Assembly: GCA_032622095.1 (NCBI GenBank)
Contig: CP136062.1
Location: 33,852,918 to 33,916,917, forward strand
Direction: 5' to 3'
Origin: Siphonodentalium dalli
Lineage: Eukaryota > Mollusca > Scaphopoda > Gadilida > Siphonodentaliidae
DNA length: 64,000 bases
Shown here: positions 1 to 11,460 of the stretch, piece after piece
How positions within the stretch are numbered: the stretch's first letter is position 1
Layout of the letters: every line of letters starts with the position of its first letter
The notes under the pieces: model-generated
Databases searched by the model: none
What the model was told of the DNA's origin: nothing
What the model saw: the letters and a program-made list of their open reading frames with translations, nothing else
Translations under genes and position numbers: made by a program

Positions 1-2382
1 ACTAAAATTGTAATAAATTAGTTTGGAATCATTCAAGATATCATGCAGTATCGGATATCGGTTGGATTAAATTTTATATTTATGCGTCTCTACTCTCTAG
101 TGTAAGTTCTACGATCGCATTAAGTGTTTTCGGCATTTACATGGTAATATGTATGGGAGGCCAAATTCACATTTAATAATTAATTGCGCAATTAATTGCG
201 CTTAAGCGTAATTATTTGCACTTAAGCGCAATTCATGGTTATATGTAACTAAACACCCCTGGTGAATAAATAGGTTTATCCATAACTTAACCTTAACTCC
301 TATTGACATATCACCTCTTGTTTCATTGGTTTGGATGGGTAGGGAGCTAGCCCAACTTCTTTATCAAAATGGCTGACTCGCAATAGTATCACCTTCTGTT
401 TTAGTTGGAGCGACTCATGATAGCATTATATTATCTTCGGTATATATTAGTTGGGGCTACTCGCAATAGCATTACTTTCTGTATCAGTCGAGGTGACTTT
501 GATTTTCTTCAATTTTCGAGTATACAGGCACACATATGAGGGAAGCAAGCCCTCGGTGACACCACATTCACACTATATGACCATGGAAATACTATAGATT
601 TGTGCAAGAGATGCTGATTTAATAAAAAAAACTAGAGCTCGAGGACTGAGACACCAAAGGTCCAGGAATGAGACACCATTTTTTTGGGACAGGGATGCTG
701 ATAATATGAAAATATGTTTTTTTCCCTGATTTAAGTCAATAAGTAAACCATATGAGGTAAGCAAACCCTCATGCAGTGACATCACATGCAGGCTATAGTA
801 ATGGCCCAAATCTGTGCAATAATACATTAAAAAACATTATATAAAAAATTACTAGAGTTCCGGGAAGGAGACATCAATTCTTTGGAAAGCTGATAATATG
901 TAATTAGGGATTTTCATTTTTGAACACATACTCTCAGTTGACTGTGGAGTACTCAGGCTAATTCAAACAGGTTAAAATTAGCCCAATATGCACCTCTTGT
1001 GTTGCTAGGTGATACACCAGGTCATACCAATAGTTTATGGGAAGGTTAGATAGTAGTCACAATTACGATTTTCAAGCATAAAATTTGGGCAATTTTTGGG
1101 CGAATTGGTGGAACTTTCGGGCAAATCGCATGGTACTTCGGGTGAAGATTGTGCAAACTTACTATAAATTCTACATTTATACCTATACTTCACATTATTT
1201 GTAATGTATTATGTGTATGCAATGAGCTAATAATGGGCCCAACTTCTCCGGATACCAAATTCATTTGTTACAGAGTGGCTATTTTAGCTTAGGCATGTAA
1301 TGGCATGCTATTATATTATCTTATACCAGGCCACCATTCGTCACTGCGTGTTGAAATTTCAATAATTTTTCCAAGTTTAAATTAAATAGCGATATGTATA
1401 TTATATCCTATCGTCAGCAAATAGCGCTACCTATCTTATCATAGCCGAAGTGTGCATGTAATATCCAGTTCATGGAATGAATCATGAGTAGAGTCTGGTT
1501 GAAATACTACTGTGTGGCGAGTCACACTGTCTTCGAGCTATTGAGGCCATGTATGCATGGTGCTATGAATGGTTTGTATTGTGAATGGGTAAAATTATCC
1601 GCTCGTAAACCCTCATAGTAGACAATTTTATACCAGGTTCTATTCAGAAACAGCTCGCAATGGAAATTTGCATGGTACATATTTGGTTAAGACTTTTTGG
1701 TCAAAGGTGGTAGCTGGAAATTTGGTATAAATAACCATCAGTGGCAGTGCTTTGGTTTTGTCCATCAGTCTGTCTGGATCACCTTATGTTTTACTTTTAC
1801 AAATATTTCAGAATTAATAAATGGCTGATACATGTATATAGGGTCCTGACTCATATTGTTCTACTGATGAATCTTCTAAAATGAGGACTTAGTTCACCAG
1901 ATGTGTTCAGGCACAATGAACCTAAACAGTAAACACTGGACTTAAATAACAAACAGATGTATTAAATGCCATTTCTAAGTCATGTAAATAACCACATGTA
2001 CACGTTATGTAAACAAACAGTATGTGAAGAGTATGCGATAAGCAAAACACTCATCGCCGGGGATACCCCAAGCATTAAGTGAACTTTTGTTAGAAATTCC
2101 AGCAAATTGTTTATAACATATCAGTATTGCGCTAGCTAACCCTCACCTTTCAAGATTTCGGTGTTGAATGGGTCAACGTGAATCTCTCTCATAAAAACAT
2201 TTCCACGGTGTTGAGTGTTGTGCTTATCGCTCACTTTTTACATGCTGTATAATGTATATAAACAAACGTTCAACTCACACAATGTGTGTTTTGAGGATAA
2301 TATGGCAGTCATACTATACTTATATATATGTTATTATTTCGTATTACGTTAAGTTAAACTGTTATTTCTAAATTATAACCTA
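1..2382. other. Unrecognised AT-rich stretch with a diverged tandem duplication
   Basis: No open frame here looks coding. About 155-250 resembles one end of the TIR element at 36095-36980 (GAGGCCAAATTCACATTTAAT, then repeated CTTAAGCGTAAT motifs), so it is probably a fragment of that family. Bases about 527-715 and 742-900 are diverged copies of one unit roughly 213 bp apart; both contain CATATGAGG, AAGCAA/AAGCCC, CTAGAG and GCTGATAATATG. The rest shows no clear structure and is probably intronic or intergenic. Confidence 0.5.
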
Positions 2383-3159
2383 CTAGAAGGTGACCCGACT
2401 TCGTCCGGGCTTTGACCTTGAATTTACCATTTTGAAGGTCAAGGTCAGGTGGGGTCAAACACCAACACCCCAAAAATGGTGGAAATCGGCCCAGCGGATA
2501 CCGGGAAATCGGCACAGCGGATACCGAGATACCCTATGCATCAAATTTCGTCCGTAAAAATCCGCCAGTTTAACCCGATTTGATTTCCACTCAAGTATAT
2601 AAACGCGCCTCATATACACACGCTCATTATCAAGTTTCAACATAAAGATAAATTACCATCGGTGCCCGAGATATCGCCAAGACGTCAGAAACAGTCAAAT
2701 GCATCGGCCGGTTAAGCGTTAACGTGATCTAACATTATGACCTCTAACGACGTCATAGAAGTTACGCATTGTTTTTATCCTGATGGAAGATAGTACCACT
2801 TCTTCTTGATAATTGAGGCAGATAACTAAAACGAATACATACGCATTATATATCGTTGGAAAGAGGAAACACGAAAGATTCTCACAGTGTCATTATTATG
2901 ACTGGAATTTTATTATTCGCGCTGTTTCGAATCGATTTGTAAGCACCGAACTCAAATGAAAGTCCCGTAACACAGCGTAAAAACAGATTTGACCTCGGCA
3001 CGTGAAAAGTTGACCTCGGATCTGAAAATCAATAGGCCTATGTCACCCCCGGCCGAAAATACCCCCACATACCAAGTTTCATCGAAATCGGGTCGGCCGT
3101 TTTCGAGTTCATCGATTACACACAAACAAACAAACAGATCTTCCAAAATATATAATAGA
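2383..3159 (-). mobile_element. Non-autonomous Helitron, family A, copy A1
   Basis: Read on the minus strand, the element starts TCTATTATATATTTTGGAAG, continues into a CTGT/TTTG microsatellite and ends with a near-palindrome (GCCCGGACGAAGTCGGGT), six bases, then CTAG followed by T. A 5' TC, a 3' hairpin and a CTRR end beside T are the diagnostic Helitron termini. The interior has the repeated phrase GACCTTGA..TCAAGGTC and an unrelated block at 2640-2940. There is no Rep/helicase coding. Its 5' end directly abuts the 3' CTAG of copy A2. Small open frames inside are by-products of the repeats. Confidence 0.75.
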
Positions 3160-3721
3160 CTAGAAGGTGACCCGACTTCGTCCGGGCTTTGACCTTGAAT
3201 TGTCCATTTTGAAGGTCAAGGTCAAGTGGGGTCACGATTTGACCAGTCCAAAAAAACTGCCCTGACAAAAGTACCCGATAAACGTGCCCGTCGAAATCCA
3301 TCCGGTTTTACCCGATTTGACCTTGAATTGATCATTTTGAAGGTCAAGGTCTGGTCGGGGTCACGATTGGACCCGTCCAAAACAATCAGTGGACAAAACT
3401 AACCCCACATATCAAATTTCGTCGAAATCCCATCAAAATTGGCGATTTGACCTTGAAGTTACCCGATTTCAAGGTCAAGTCGCACGGGCAAATGAATATG
3501 CTTATGAGACTCGCCATAAGAAAGTAACCCCACATACCAAGTTTCATCGAAATCCCGTGATATTCGGGCGTTTGACCTTGAAATGACCCGATTTCAAGGT
3601 CAAGTCGCACGGACAAATTAATACCCCCACATACCAAGTTTCATCGAAATCGGGTGGGCCGTTTTCGAGTTCATCGCAAACACACAGACAGACACACAGA
3701 TCTTCCAAAATATATAATAGA
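3160..3721 (-). mobile_element. Non-autonomous Helitron, family A, copy A2
   Basis: It has the same termini as A1 on the minus strand: 5' TCTATTATATATTTTGG, microsatellite, the degenerate sentence meaning CATACCAAGTTTCATCGAAATC, core repeats with GACCTTGA and TCAAGGTC, 3' hairpin and CTAG. No host base separates it from A1. The pair is flanked once by host A (2382) and T (3722), the expected A/T Helitron target, so the two behave as one inserted dimer. Confidence 0.75.
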
Positions 3722-4745
3722 TACCGAAGGCCAACCGTGCCTTTAACCAGCAAGATCCAAATGGCATGGTTTCAGTAACAGGGCGTGGCACGGACATTTA
3801 ATTTTTATATACCGGTATACGTGCATGAAATATAAACATATATACAGTACCATTGATACCAGATTTAAACCGGCACATAAATGCGATTTGATACTTCAAA
3901 GTATCAACCTGTGTGGGTACAATTAACTGTATATTCTAATTGTATGTCTGCATATCATGGCCTTGGAAGGAGTAAGTTTTCGAATAACGTAGTACGTTAT
4001 TATCATATTAAATTTGAAATAGCATATTTATGGATGCTTATAAATTTCAAACATACGTGCAAGTTACGCCTAATTTATATTCGAAATAAAACTTTTGCAC
4101 ATACATTTATATCCACATCTATGTGTCGTATACGAGTGTATAATGCATTCGCGAACAGCTTGTTAGCCGGCTCTAAATTATGTGCGAATGAACTCAGTTT
4201 TTACCTGAGAGTCTGACACAGCAGGTCCCGAATTGCTACATCACTCTCTTCCAAACAGCGGGCAAACTTATGATGTATCACGTAAGATCAATTATCTGTC
4301 TGGCGTTTTTGAAACTCGCATATCGTGTTATAAAACACTGACCGCGTATTACTGTAAGTTGATGTCGATTCTTCATACAAGCATGGTGGATTTCAGCTGG
4401 AAGTCTATTACATGTCTCCAACGAGTGGCCACCATTAAGGAATCACTGAACTAAATAGTTTCCCATAGACGACAGTGTTAAAGTTCCAGTCAAATTCACT
4501 GAATTGAAGCCTGCAGGCCACTCTAGTGACGTTTTCCCAGCTAGATTGACACCAGTTGATCATGAAAATGCAAGAAAAATGATAGTCATTTGTTTCTTTT
4601 TTAAGTAAATCCCCAAGTGTACGACAGGGCTATCCCACAGCCAAATTTTATCTGGAACAAGGGGTACGCATCTATAAGATGCTTTTGTCGAGTTTTTTGG
4701 CAGTCGAACCAAACTTCTGCCAATAAGGTGCACAACTCCGGGGAA
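3722..4745. other. No recognisable feature
   Basis: AT-rich sequence. The reading frames at 3881-4216 and 4233-4454 lack recognisable domains, splice context or repeated copies and are probably chance. I see no RNA gene or TE terminus. Confidence 0.4.
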
Positions 4746-5085
4746 AAAGTTGGACGGTGGTATATTATTGCAATAGACCTATATACCAAATATCAATTGA
4801 ATTCGTTAATATTTAATTGAGTTATTTGCACTAACGGTGATAAAATTGTGATTAAAATAGACAAACTAAGACCCATAAGTCCGGAAAAAATTCGGACAAA
4901 CCAGGTTTTCGAACTCGTCCGAGATATTGTTGCAATAGACTCATACACCAAATATTGTTGAAATCGGTTAATATTTCATCGAGTTATCGCGCTAACGGTA
5001 ATAAAATTCGGATAAACTGGTTTTCGAACTCGTCCGAGATATTGTTGCAAGAGTCTCATATACCAAATATTGTTGAAATTGGTTT
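4746..5085. repeat. Three degenerate core repeats of a HINE-like element
   Basis: Units starting near 4765, 4918 and 5036 share ATATTGTTGCAA, CATA(C/T)ACCAAATAT, GAAATCGGTTAATATTT, GAGTTAT and TCGAACTCGTCCGAG. This is the core style of the tandem-repeat elements found elsewhere in the window. The third unit is interrupted at 5086 by the foldback element. Confidence 0.5.
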
Positions 5086-5093
5086 ACTAGAGT

Positions 5094-5581
5094 AGCTCAT
5101 GGTGGTTTTGTATGCACTTGTATGTCCAGAGCAAAACTCTTCATGAATCCACTAATTGAAGATACACGAACAATATTTGCTTGGTAACACATTTCCCATT
5201 GACGGCGAAATGGGTCAAATGGCCACGCCCCTTTTTGCGCGAAGTACTACCACCCGTCGTGACTATATCTCCAGAACCGTTGGACACAGGGGGTCGTGTT
5301 ACCACTCAAAATGTGCGGAATGGCCACATTATGGGGGGTCAGTAATACATTTTCATATTCAAACGTCAATGGTTTTTAAGATAATTGCCAAAAACCAAAA
5401 GAAAATCCATTTTTGAGGGCCTGAACCCCAATTTTGGGATTCAGCACTTTTATCTCAAAGTTGAGCCCACAATTAGAATTTTATTGACCTATATCCATCG
5501 GTGCCACATACAGGTATCATTTCTGATATTTTCTGTACCATTATCGGATGGGATTGACCTTCAGGGAGCTCTTGACCCTGC
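5094..5581 (+). repeat. Left terminal inverted repeat of the foldback element
   Basis: This arm is complementary to about 8565-9038. Matching landmarks are the GCATACAAAACCACCATGAG complement at the tip, GGGGCGTGGCCATTTGACCC, the polypurine GGGGGGTCAGTAATACAT and GGATGGGATTGACCT. The open frames at 5156-5416 and 5385-5621 are by-products and have inverted equivalents in the other arm. Confidence 0.75.
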
Positions 5582-6727
5582 AAATAAGGTTTTTGGATGG
5601 AATATATTGGTCGTAGAATGAAAAACAGACATTTTCCCAATAACAAAGATGTTGAGGAAATCATCAATTACAGGGTATTTGATCAGTAACCTAAAACTCC
5701 TACAAAAAGGTTACCTGGTGATATAATTTGAATGTAGTTCATCTTTTGTTATCTAGATTTCATGGCCTTTGATGTGAGATGGTTGCCAAAATGGTTATAA
5801 ATGGAATGACATATACATGTATCACATTAGCAATATACATGTAAATGAGTTCAATGTGTTATTTTCTTTAAACTTATGGGAGAACGGGGTGGTTTTTATC
5901 GTATTCTAATGTTGAATTGAATTATACTCAGCCCACAAGCAGGTTTAGTGATGTTGAGTTACTACAATTTGATCAATCAGTATGATTCGGTAGTCGAGCA
6001 GGTTGTGTCTTTATCAGTCCCACATCAATTTTGATTGGCTGCATCACCATTTTGTATAAAGGTTCTACAATTTCCCTAACACGTACATTATTTTAGAACA
6101 AATAATGGCTAGCCTGACATGATCGCCTATATTTATATCCTGATATATGTATATGTACACGTACATGTGTAGATGTATATTTGCCCTAAATTGTTTCTGG
6201 TTCAAATTTGGGAGTTTGTAAGAAAATAAGTCATAAGAAAGATGCAGTTGCAGTAATATTAAAATATATTGTCCTGTTCAAAACTAACAAATACATGTCT
6301 ATTGATTATTGGTGTGATATCCAGTAATAAAGACTAAAATAATCTTCAGATTATTTTATCAGTCCAGTCCAGTTATAATAAATCCACACATTAAAAATAT
6401 AGGGCTTCCATACATACAGAATATTTTCCAACTTGACAATCGTTCCTTGTGTTCAACTGAGTGAGTTCATGTGAGATTCATGGAAATTTATTTGGCAAGC
6501 TTGATTCTAAAGTGTCTAGCTTTATGGGCTTGAAATTCCGAATGCAATCCTGTTGCGTTGTGATCTCAGAGCGAGTTGGAAGAAAAATACAAGCATCAGT
6601 TGATATGCAGATATAAATACATACAAATCTACATTCTGCAGGTAGCCATGCATGCTATGCAATCCTCCCTCATATTTCAACTTATCAAGGAAAAATGATC
6701 ACATTACCAATGACTATGATAGTCAGA

Positions 6728-6791
6728 TGTTTTTGTAGATTTTGTAGATTTGTGGATGTTGTAGATTTTGTAGATTTGTGGATGTTGTAAT
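6728..6791. repeat. Short minisatellite
   Basis: Two copies of a unit of about 34 bp built from TGTAGATTTTG and TAGATTTGTGGATGTTG lie inside the foldback element. They have no coding sense. Confidence 0.6.
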
Positions 6792-8564
6792 GCAATATAG
6801 ATCTCCATTATAGTTGCACAAATTAGTTTGCATTTCGTCCCTTTAAATTGACTTTTATTTTTTATGTATGTATATGTGCCACTCAAAAAATATCAGAAAA
6901 AGTACAGTAAACCGTTTGGTTTGATGTTATAGGCACAGGATATATATATATATATTTTACATGTCAAATATTGTGAACCCTGCAGATACGTGTATGTGTG
7001 TCAGTCGCCTTATGTGTGTGGTGTACATGCAATAACTACATGTATATTCTAGTGAAATTTATGGTCTGCACTCTGCAGTATTTCAAAAACATGATATGGC
7101 CATGCCTACGTATACGTATGTACACTGATTCTAACACAATGATTGTCAGGTTATAATCTATGTTTGAGGAAAGTTACTATGTATTTTTCATTTGTGTTGC
7201 ATTTGTCAATATTAATGGGTCCCAGGAGCCCAGATGTTACTAGTGCAGAGCCCATTTAATTTTCATGAGACTGGTGGACTTCATGTCTATACTCCTAAAC
7301 AAACATGACTCTGAGTCTTATCAGACCAAGACGGTATTGTGTAGGTTTTACTATAATTATATTTAGAAAAGACTCAACCATTATTTTTCCACTACCCTAT
7401 ATATCACAATATATTCATTTGGCAGTATTCATCCCAAGTTTAGTGGTGATGCTAATAAATTTGGTATGATAGTCAGGTAGAGCAAAGCGATCTGAACAAA
7501 TCGAGGATAAGCCACTATGTGTAGTGTACATTAAAAAACATGTATATTGTGAAATATTTTAATAATGGGTGCTGGTTTTTACAAACTGGCCATAATTGAG
7601 ATGACTATTCCTGTTGTTTACCAAACATCAGCGTACGCATTAAATATTTTGAAGTATATATGTTCTTGAATGTTTCATACAGACACTGACTTTTGCACAA
7701 ATTGCTCGGATTAGCCAAACAATGCAAAAAGAACCAACTTTAGGTAAAATGATGGTACTATTTCTTAACAGAATCGCCTTGACCTACAAACATCGATCAT
7801 AGCAATCCAGCAGTACCCATCAGCAAAATATAAAATTAGCAGGACCACTTAACCTGCAGTGGTATTGAAAATGAAAATATCTTTTAAATGGTAAGTTATG
7901 AGGGCTATTAGCTATTATGAAGAATTATGTTAGTGAAATTATAGACCCTCATCTTCTCCAACCTGCAACTATCATGGCCAACCAAAACTAATGTGGGACT
8001 GACAAAGGCTCATTCTACTATTGATTGAATAGTGATGATTCCATCATTTCCTAAAACTTTTTGTAAGATGAGGTGTCCTTTTGGAAGAATTGATTACTTC
8101 TGAAATATATACTGGTAGATATGGTCATCTCTCATCTGATTACAACATGTTTTTACTATGCCCAGATGCAATACCCATTTTAAGATCGCAACATGTGACT
8201 GCTGCATGAAGCAAACAGCTGGTCATTCCATTTAGTAAAAGTGTTTAGCATGTTTCATAGCTTGGTCACTTAAATCAGATCAGCTGTTAAATGTTGATAA
8301 CAAATTTTGAAAACCTGTTTTGTTCAATCTGTACATTTCTGTTGATTAGAGCACAATTGTTACCTGATTTTTGGTAAAGCACACCAGATTCCAAGGCATG
8401 TTCAGTCGGGAAGAGCTCATGTTGTGTGTCGGGGTCAACACATCCTCAGCAGCAATTTCCAGCTAATCCCATTGTGTGTGGTCAATTGTGCTCTTAAGTT
8501 GATCAGAGAATGCGGATAGTTCTTTAAAAAGTGTCCTTGTGGTACTGACGCCCCCCCCATAATG

Positions 8565-9038
8565 TGGATTTTCAGGGTCAAGAGGTCAATCCCATCCGAT
8601 AATGGTACAGAAATTATACCTATATGTGGCACCGATGGATATAGATAAATAAAATTATAATTGGGGGCTCAGCTTTGAGATAAAAGTGCTGAACCCCAAA
8701 ATTGGGGTTCAGGCCCTCAAAAATGGACTTTTTTTGGTTTTCGGCAATTATCTTAAAAACCATTGACTTTTGGATATGAAAATGTATTACTGACCCCCCA
8801 TAATGTGGCCATTCCGCACATTTTGAGTGGTCACCCGACCCCCTATGTCCAACAGTTCTGGAGATATAGTCACGACGGGTGGTAGTACTTCACGCAAAAA
8901 GGGGCGTGGCCATTTGACCCATTTCGCCGTCGATGGGAAATGTGTTACCAACCAAATATTGTTCGTGTACCTTCAATTAGTGGATTCATGAAGAGTTTTG
9001 CTCTGGACATACAAGTGCATACAAAACCACCATGAGCT
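8565..9038 (-). repeat. Right terminal inverted repeat of the foldback element
   Basis: Reverse complement of the left arm with scattered substitutions and small indels. One example is an extra GTCA-rich stretch near 8570-8585 where the left arm has TCAGGGAGCT. This divergence suggests an old insertion rather than a recent duplication or assembly fold. Confidence 0.75.
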
Positions 9039-9046
9039 ACTAGAGT

Positions 9047-10972
9047 ATTTTGTTTTCACTAAATATTTCTTTAAAGTTTGGATTTTAAACATTAAATTAA
9101 TTTCATCATAATCGAAGGCATCAATCCTTGGCCGATTGTCTTTATTTTAACCATGAACCCTCCTCCCAGGCCAATCCACAAATATTTCATGTATATTTTT
9201 TTGCAGTAAATTTAGATTGGCTGCAAAAGTTTGCGATAAGTTCACAGTAAATTTTATATTAGTTTCAAGTTCGCAGTTAGTGCATTGGAATCTTGGTTTG
9301 GAAATTTGTTCCCCACTTGGAATATTTCAATTTTTTTCCACCATATTTTGAAATTTGTTTGAAATTTGGGAAAATTTGATAATTTGCATTATTAATTTCA
9401 ACATAATCCACAGTAAAACAAAGCAATGCTGTGTGAAACACCATGGTAACATGTGACATCTATATTACAGCTTGATTAAATTTTCCGTGGAGAAATTTTT
9501 CCTAGTTTCAGGGGCTGTTTATTTTTTTAAAATTCCGATCTAACAAGCAATGGATTATGCAATTTATGGACAACAAAATTCCAAATAATGTTTTTAAAAG
9601 GTTCAATACCCAGGTGGCTTTATCAGTTCTTTTGTCGAATAGCTTTGTTGTCGCGACCCTGGGTTTATAATCATGAAAACAAAACAAATATATCGTGGGG
9701 GGGTGTGCCCTTTGAAATCCAAAGTTATATAATTGAAAAGTGAAACGGGAACTGGAATATGGAATTGAGTCATACAAAATGCGCGACTTTTTAGATATAT
9801 CAGTTATTAATATAATGCCAATGTAAATCATTGTTAGTATAGTTAGTATAGTTAGTTAATCCTACAATTATTGTGTAGAAATAATAGAGCAAAATACCCG
9901 TAAGACAACATCAACGATCCGTTTCTTTCTGCAAGCTGCTTTTTCAAACAGGCAAAATTAACGCGGACTATTTTTAAAATTGAAAATCGCCGCACGCAAT
10001 CAGTGGATCTGTTGAACTTGAGGGACCATTGAGGAATATAATACATGGAATATGATTATTATGACAGCGTATGCACATGGTAAAACTATAAAATTATAAA
10101 ACAATAATCATTCTTGATCATTATTATGTGAAGGCAATAGATCTGTTTACAATACAATAAAATTTCAACTCAAACTTCCAAGTTACACAGAAACCGGCGA
10201 GCTCGCCGATTGTGAATGGGATGAACAGTACTAGTGGAGACTGGATAGGAAAGTTCAATGACCATGAGATTCGGATTCAGTTGATCAACCATGAAATTCC
10301 AGTGATGTTCCATATACATTCATGTTTATTAGGAACTAGGCCAGCCCAAGCTGACCTGAGTCGTTTTCATACTGAAGTTCTGATGGCGATGCCACTGCAA
10401 GACAGTGCAGGTGACAGTACTGACACTGTCTGCAATGCAGGTGACTGCCCTTCAATAAGTTGAATTGATTATCCCAGGGATCATGCATATAGAAGCCATG
10501 GAACTTGATGAAGATTATAAGGTCATTTAAACTTGAAGGAACATTCTTTTAAAACTGTTCATGTTACAAATCCTGCATATTCTAAACACACCAACCCCAG
10601 ATTTTCATGGTGTCAAGAATTTGTTGAAAAATAATTTTAATGTCTCAGATATTCAGAATGGACTGTTTGGTATCTGACAAAGCATATTGTGTTTATTACC
10701 GCTTTATATGCAAAGAAAATCAGAAAATAAGAGACGAAAAATCATAAGAATGTCAAAATAAAAAAATTATATTTCAAGCCTATATACCATACTGGCCCCA
10801 ATTTTTCTGACATGTAACTTGACCCAAACCTTTATTTTTCTTTGGTCTTTGATTCTTGTATTATACATTTGTCTGAAATTCACCTCAATTAGCTCAAGAG
10901 TTGGTTGCAGTGAATATGCAGGAAGCTAAGTAATTTGTAACACGCTTTCCGCAAACAATTATCTGCTGCGAA
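9047..10972. other. No recognisable feature
   Basis: AT-rich sequence after the foldback element. Frames at 9508-9831 (minus) and 10212-10463 (plus) are open but have no recognisable domain or clear splice context. I would not annotate them as genes. Confidence 0.4.
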
Positions 10973-11166
10973 AACTTTTACCATGCAAATTAGGTCGCGG
11001 GAAACTGTGCAGCAAATTTGCGGAACATTTGCCGCACAGTTTCCCGCGAACTAATTTGCATGGTAAAAGTTTGCAGCAAACTTTTACCATCCAAATTAGG
11101 TCGCGGCAACATTTGCAGCAAATTTGCGGAACGTTTGCCGCAAACTTAATTTGCATGATAAAAGTT
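10973..11166. repeat. Two consecutive hairpins, direct copies of one palindromic unit
   Basis: Hairpin 1 (10973-11071) and hairpin 2 (11079-11166) each start AACTTTTACCAT, pass through CAAATTAGGTCGCGG and return as TAATTTGCAT..TAAAAGTT. The loops carry GCAGCAAATTTGCGGAAC. The following 11166-11250 keeps repeating TTTGCGG(G/C)AA with alternating GGAAGGC. It is probably a small foldback repeat just 3' of the exon at 11.4 kb. Confidence 0.75.
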
Positions 11167-11283
11167 CGCAGCTGGAAGGTTTTCGGCAAATTTGCGGGAA
11201 GGCTTTGCGGAAAATTTGCGGGAAGGCTTTGCGGCAAATTTGCAGCAAACATGTTTTTTTTTATAAGGGGCAGTCAATCTGCA

Positions 11284-11460
11284 TTATTTTGCAACAAAGT
11301 TCCTCAGCCAGAGACCTTTGGCCGGCACGGATATGTCTAACTTTGGACCATACTCGTCTCGTAGATAAGGTGGTAGCGTCATAAGTGGCAGCCCAAGTAT
11401 GTCACTTAGCTCCCATAGAACCGTCAAGACATACGCGGTGAAATCAATGGTGAATACAAT
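11284..11460 (-). CDS. CEPT1: Probable coding exon of a CDP-alcohol phosphotransferase-like gene
   Basis: On the minus strand a pyrimidine-rich tract ending TTTCAG (AG at 11461-11462) precedes a frame open from 11460 to a TAA at 11284-11286, 58 codons. It reads IVFTIDFTAYVLTVLWELSD, then a hydrophobic GLPLMTLPPYL and RDEYGPKLD. The start is phase 0, which fits the phase-0 end of the exon at 27506-27652. In CEPT1/CHPT1 proteins this position would be the late membrane segments, and the hydrophobic helix followed by acidic residues fits only loosely. A weak donor (GTATGG, exon then ending at 11354) is possible; otherwise this is a terminal exon ending at the TAA. The open frame and acceptor are seen directly; the family is inferred mainly from the two better exons upstream. 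Confidence 0.45.
   Translation of the reverse strand: MVFTIDFTAYVLTVLWELSDILGLPLMTLPPYLRDEYGPKLDISVPAKGLWLRNFVAK

Larger units (their letters stand above)
5094..9038. mobile_element. Foldback-type DNA transposon, long TIRs, 8-bp target duplication
   Basis: The left end (from 5094, AGCTCATGGTGG) recurs inverted at the right end (to 9038, CCACCATGAGCT). The inverted match continues for about 0.48 kb: left arm about 5094-5581, right arm about 8565-9038, with small indels. The element is flanked by a perfect direct repeat ACTAGAGT (5086-5093 and 9039-9046), an 8-bp target-site duplication. The 3 kb interior (5582-8564) holds no transposase-like frame, only AT-rich sequence and a small minisatellite near 6730-6790. 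An 8-bp duplication suits hAT or foldback elements, but the TIR tip is not a typical hAT CAGGG end, so the superfamily is open. Confidence 0.8.

Noticed and set aside
5156-5621. Open frames in the left arm of the foldback element
   Set aside because: They lie in a terminal inverted repeat with a diverged inverted copy and contain no recognisable domain.
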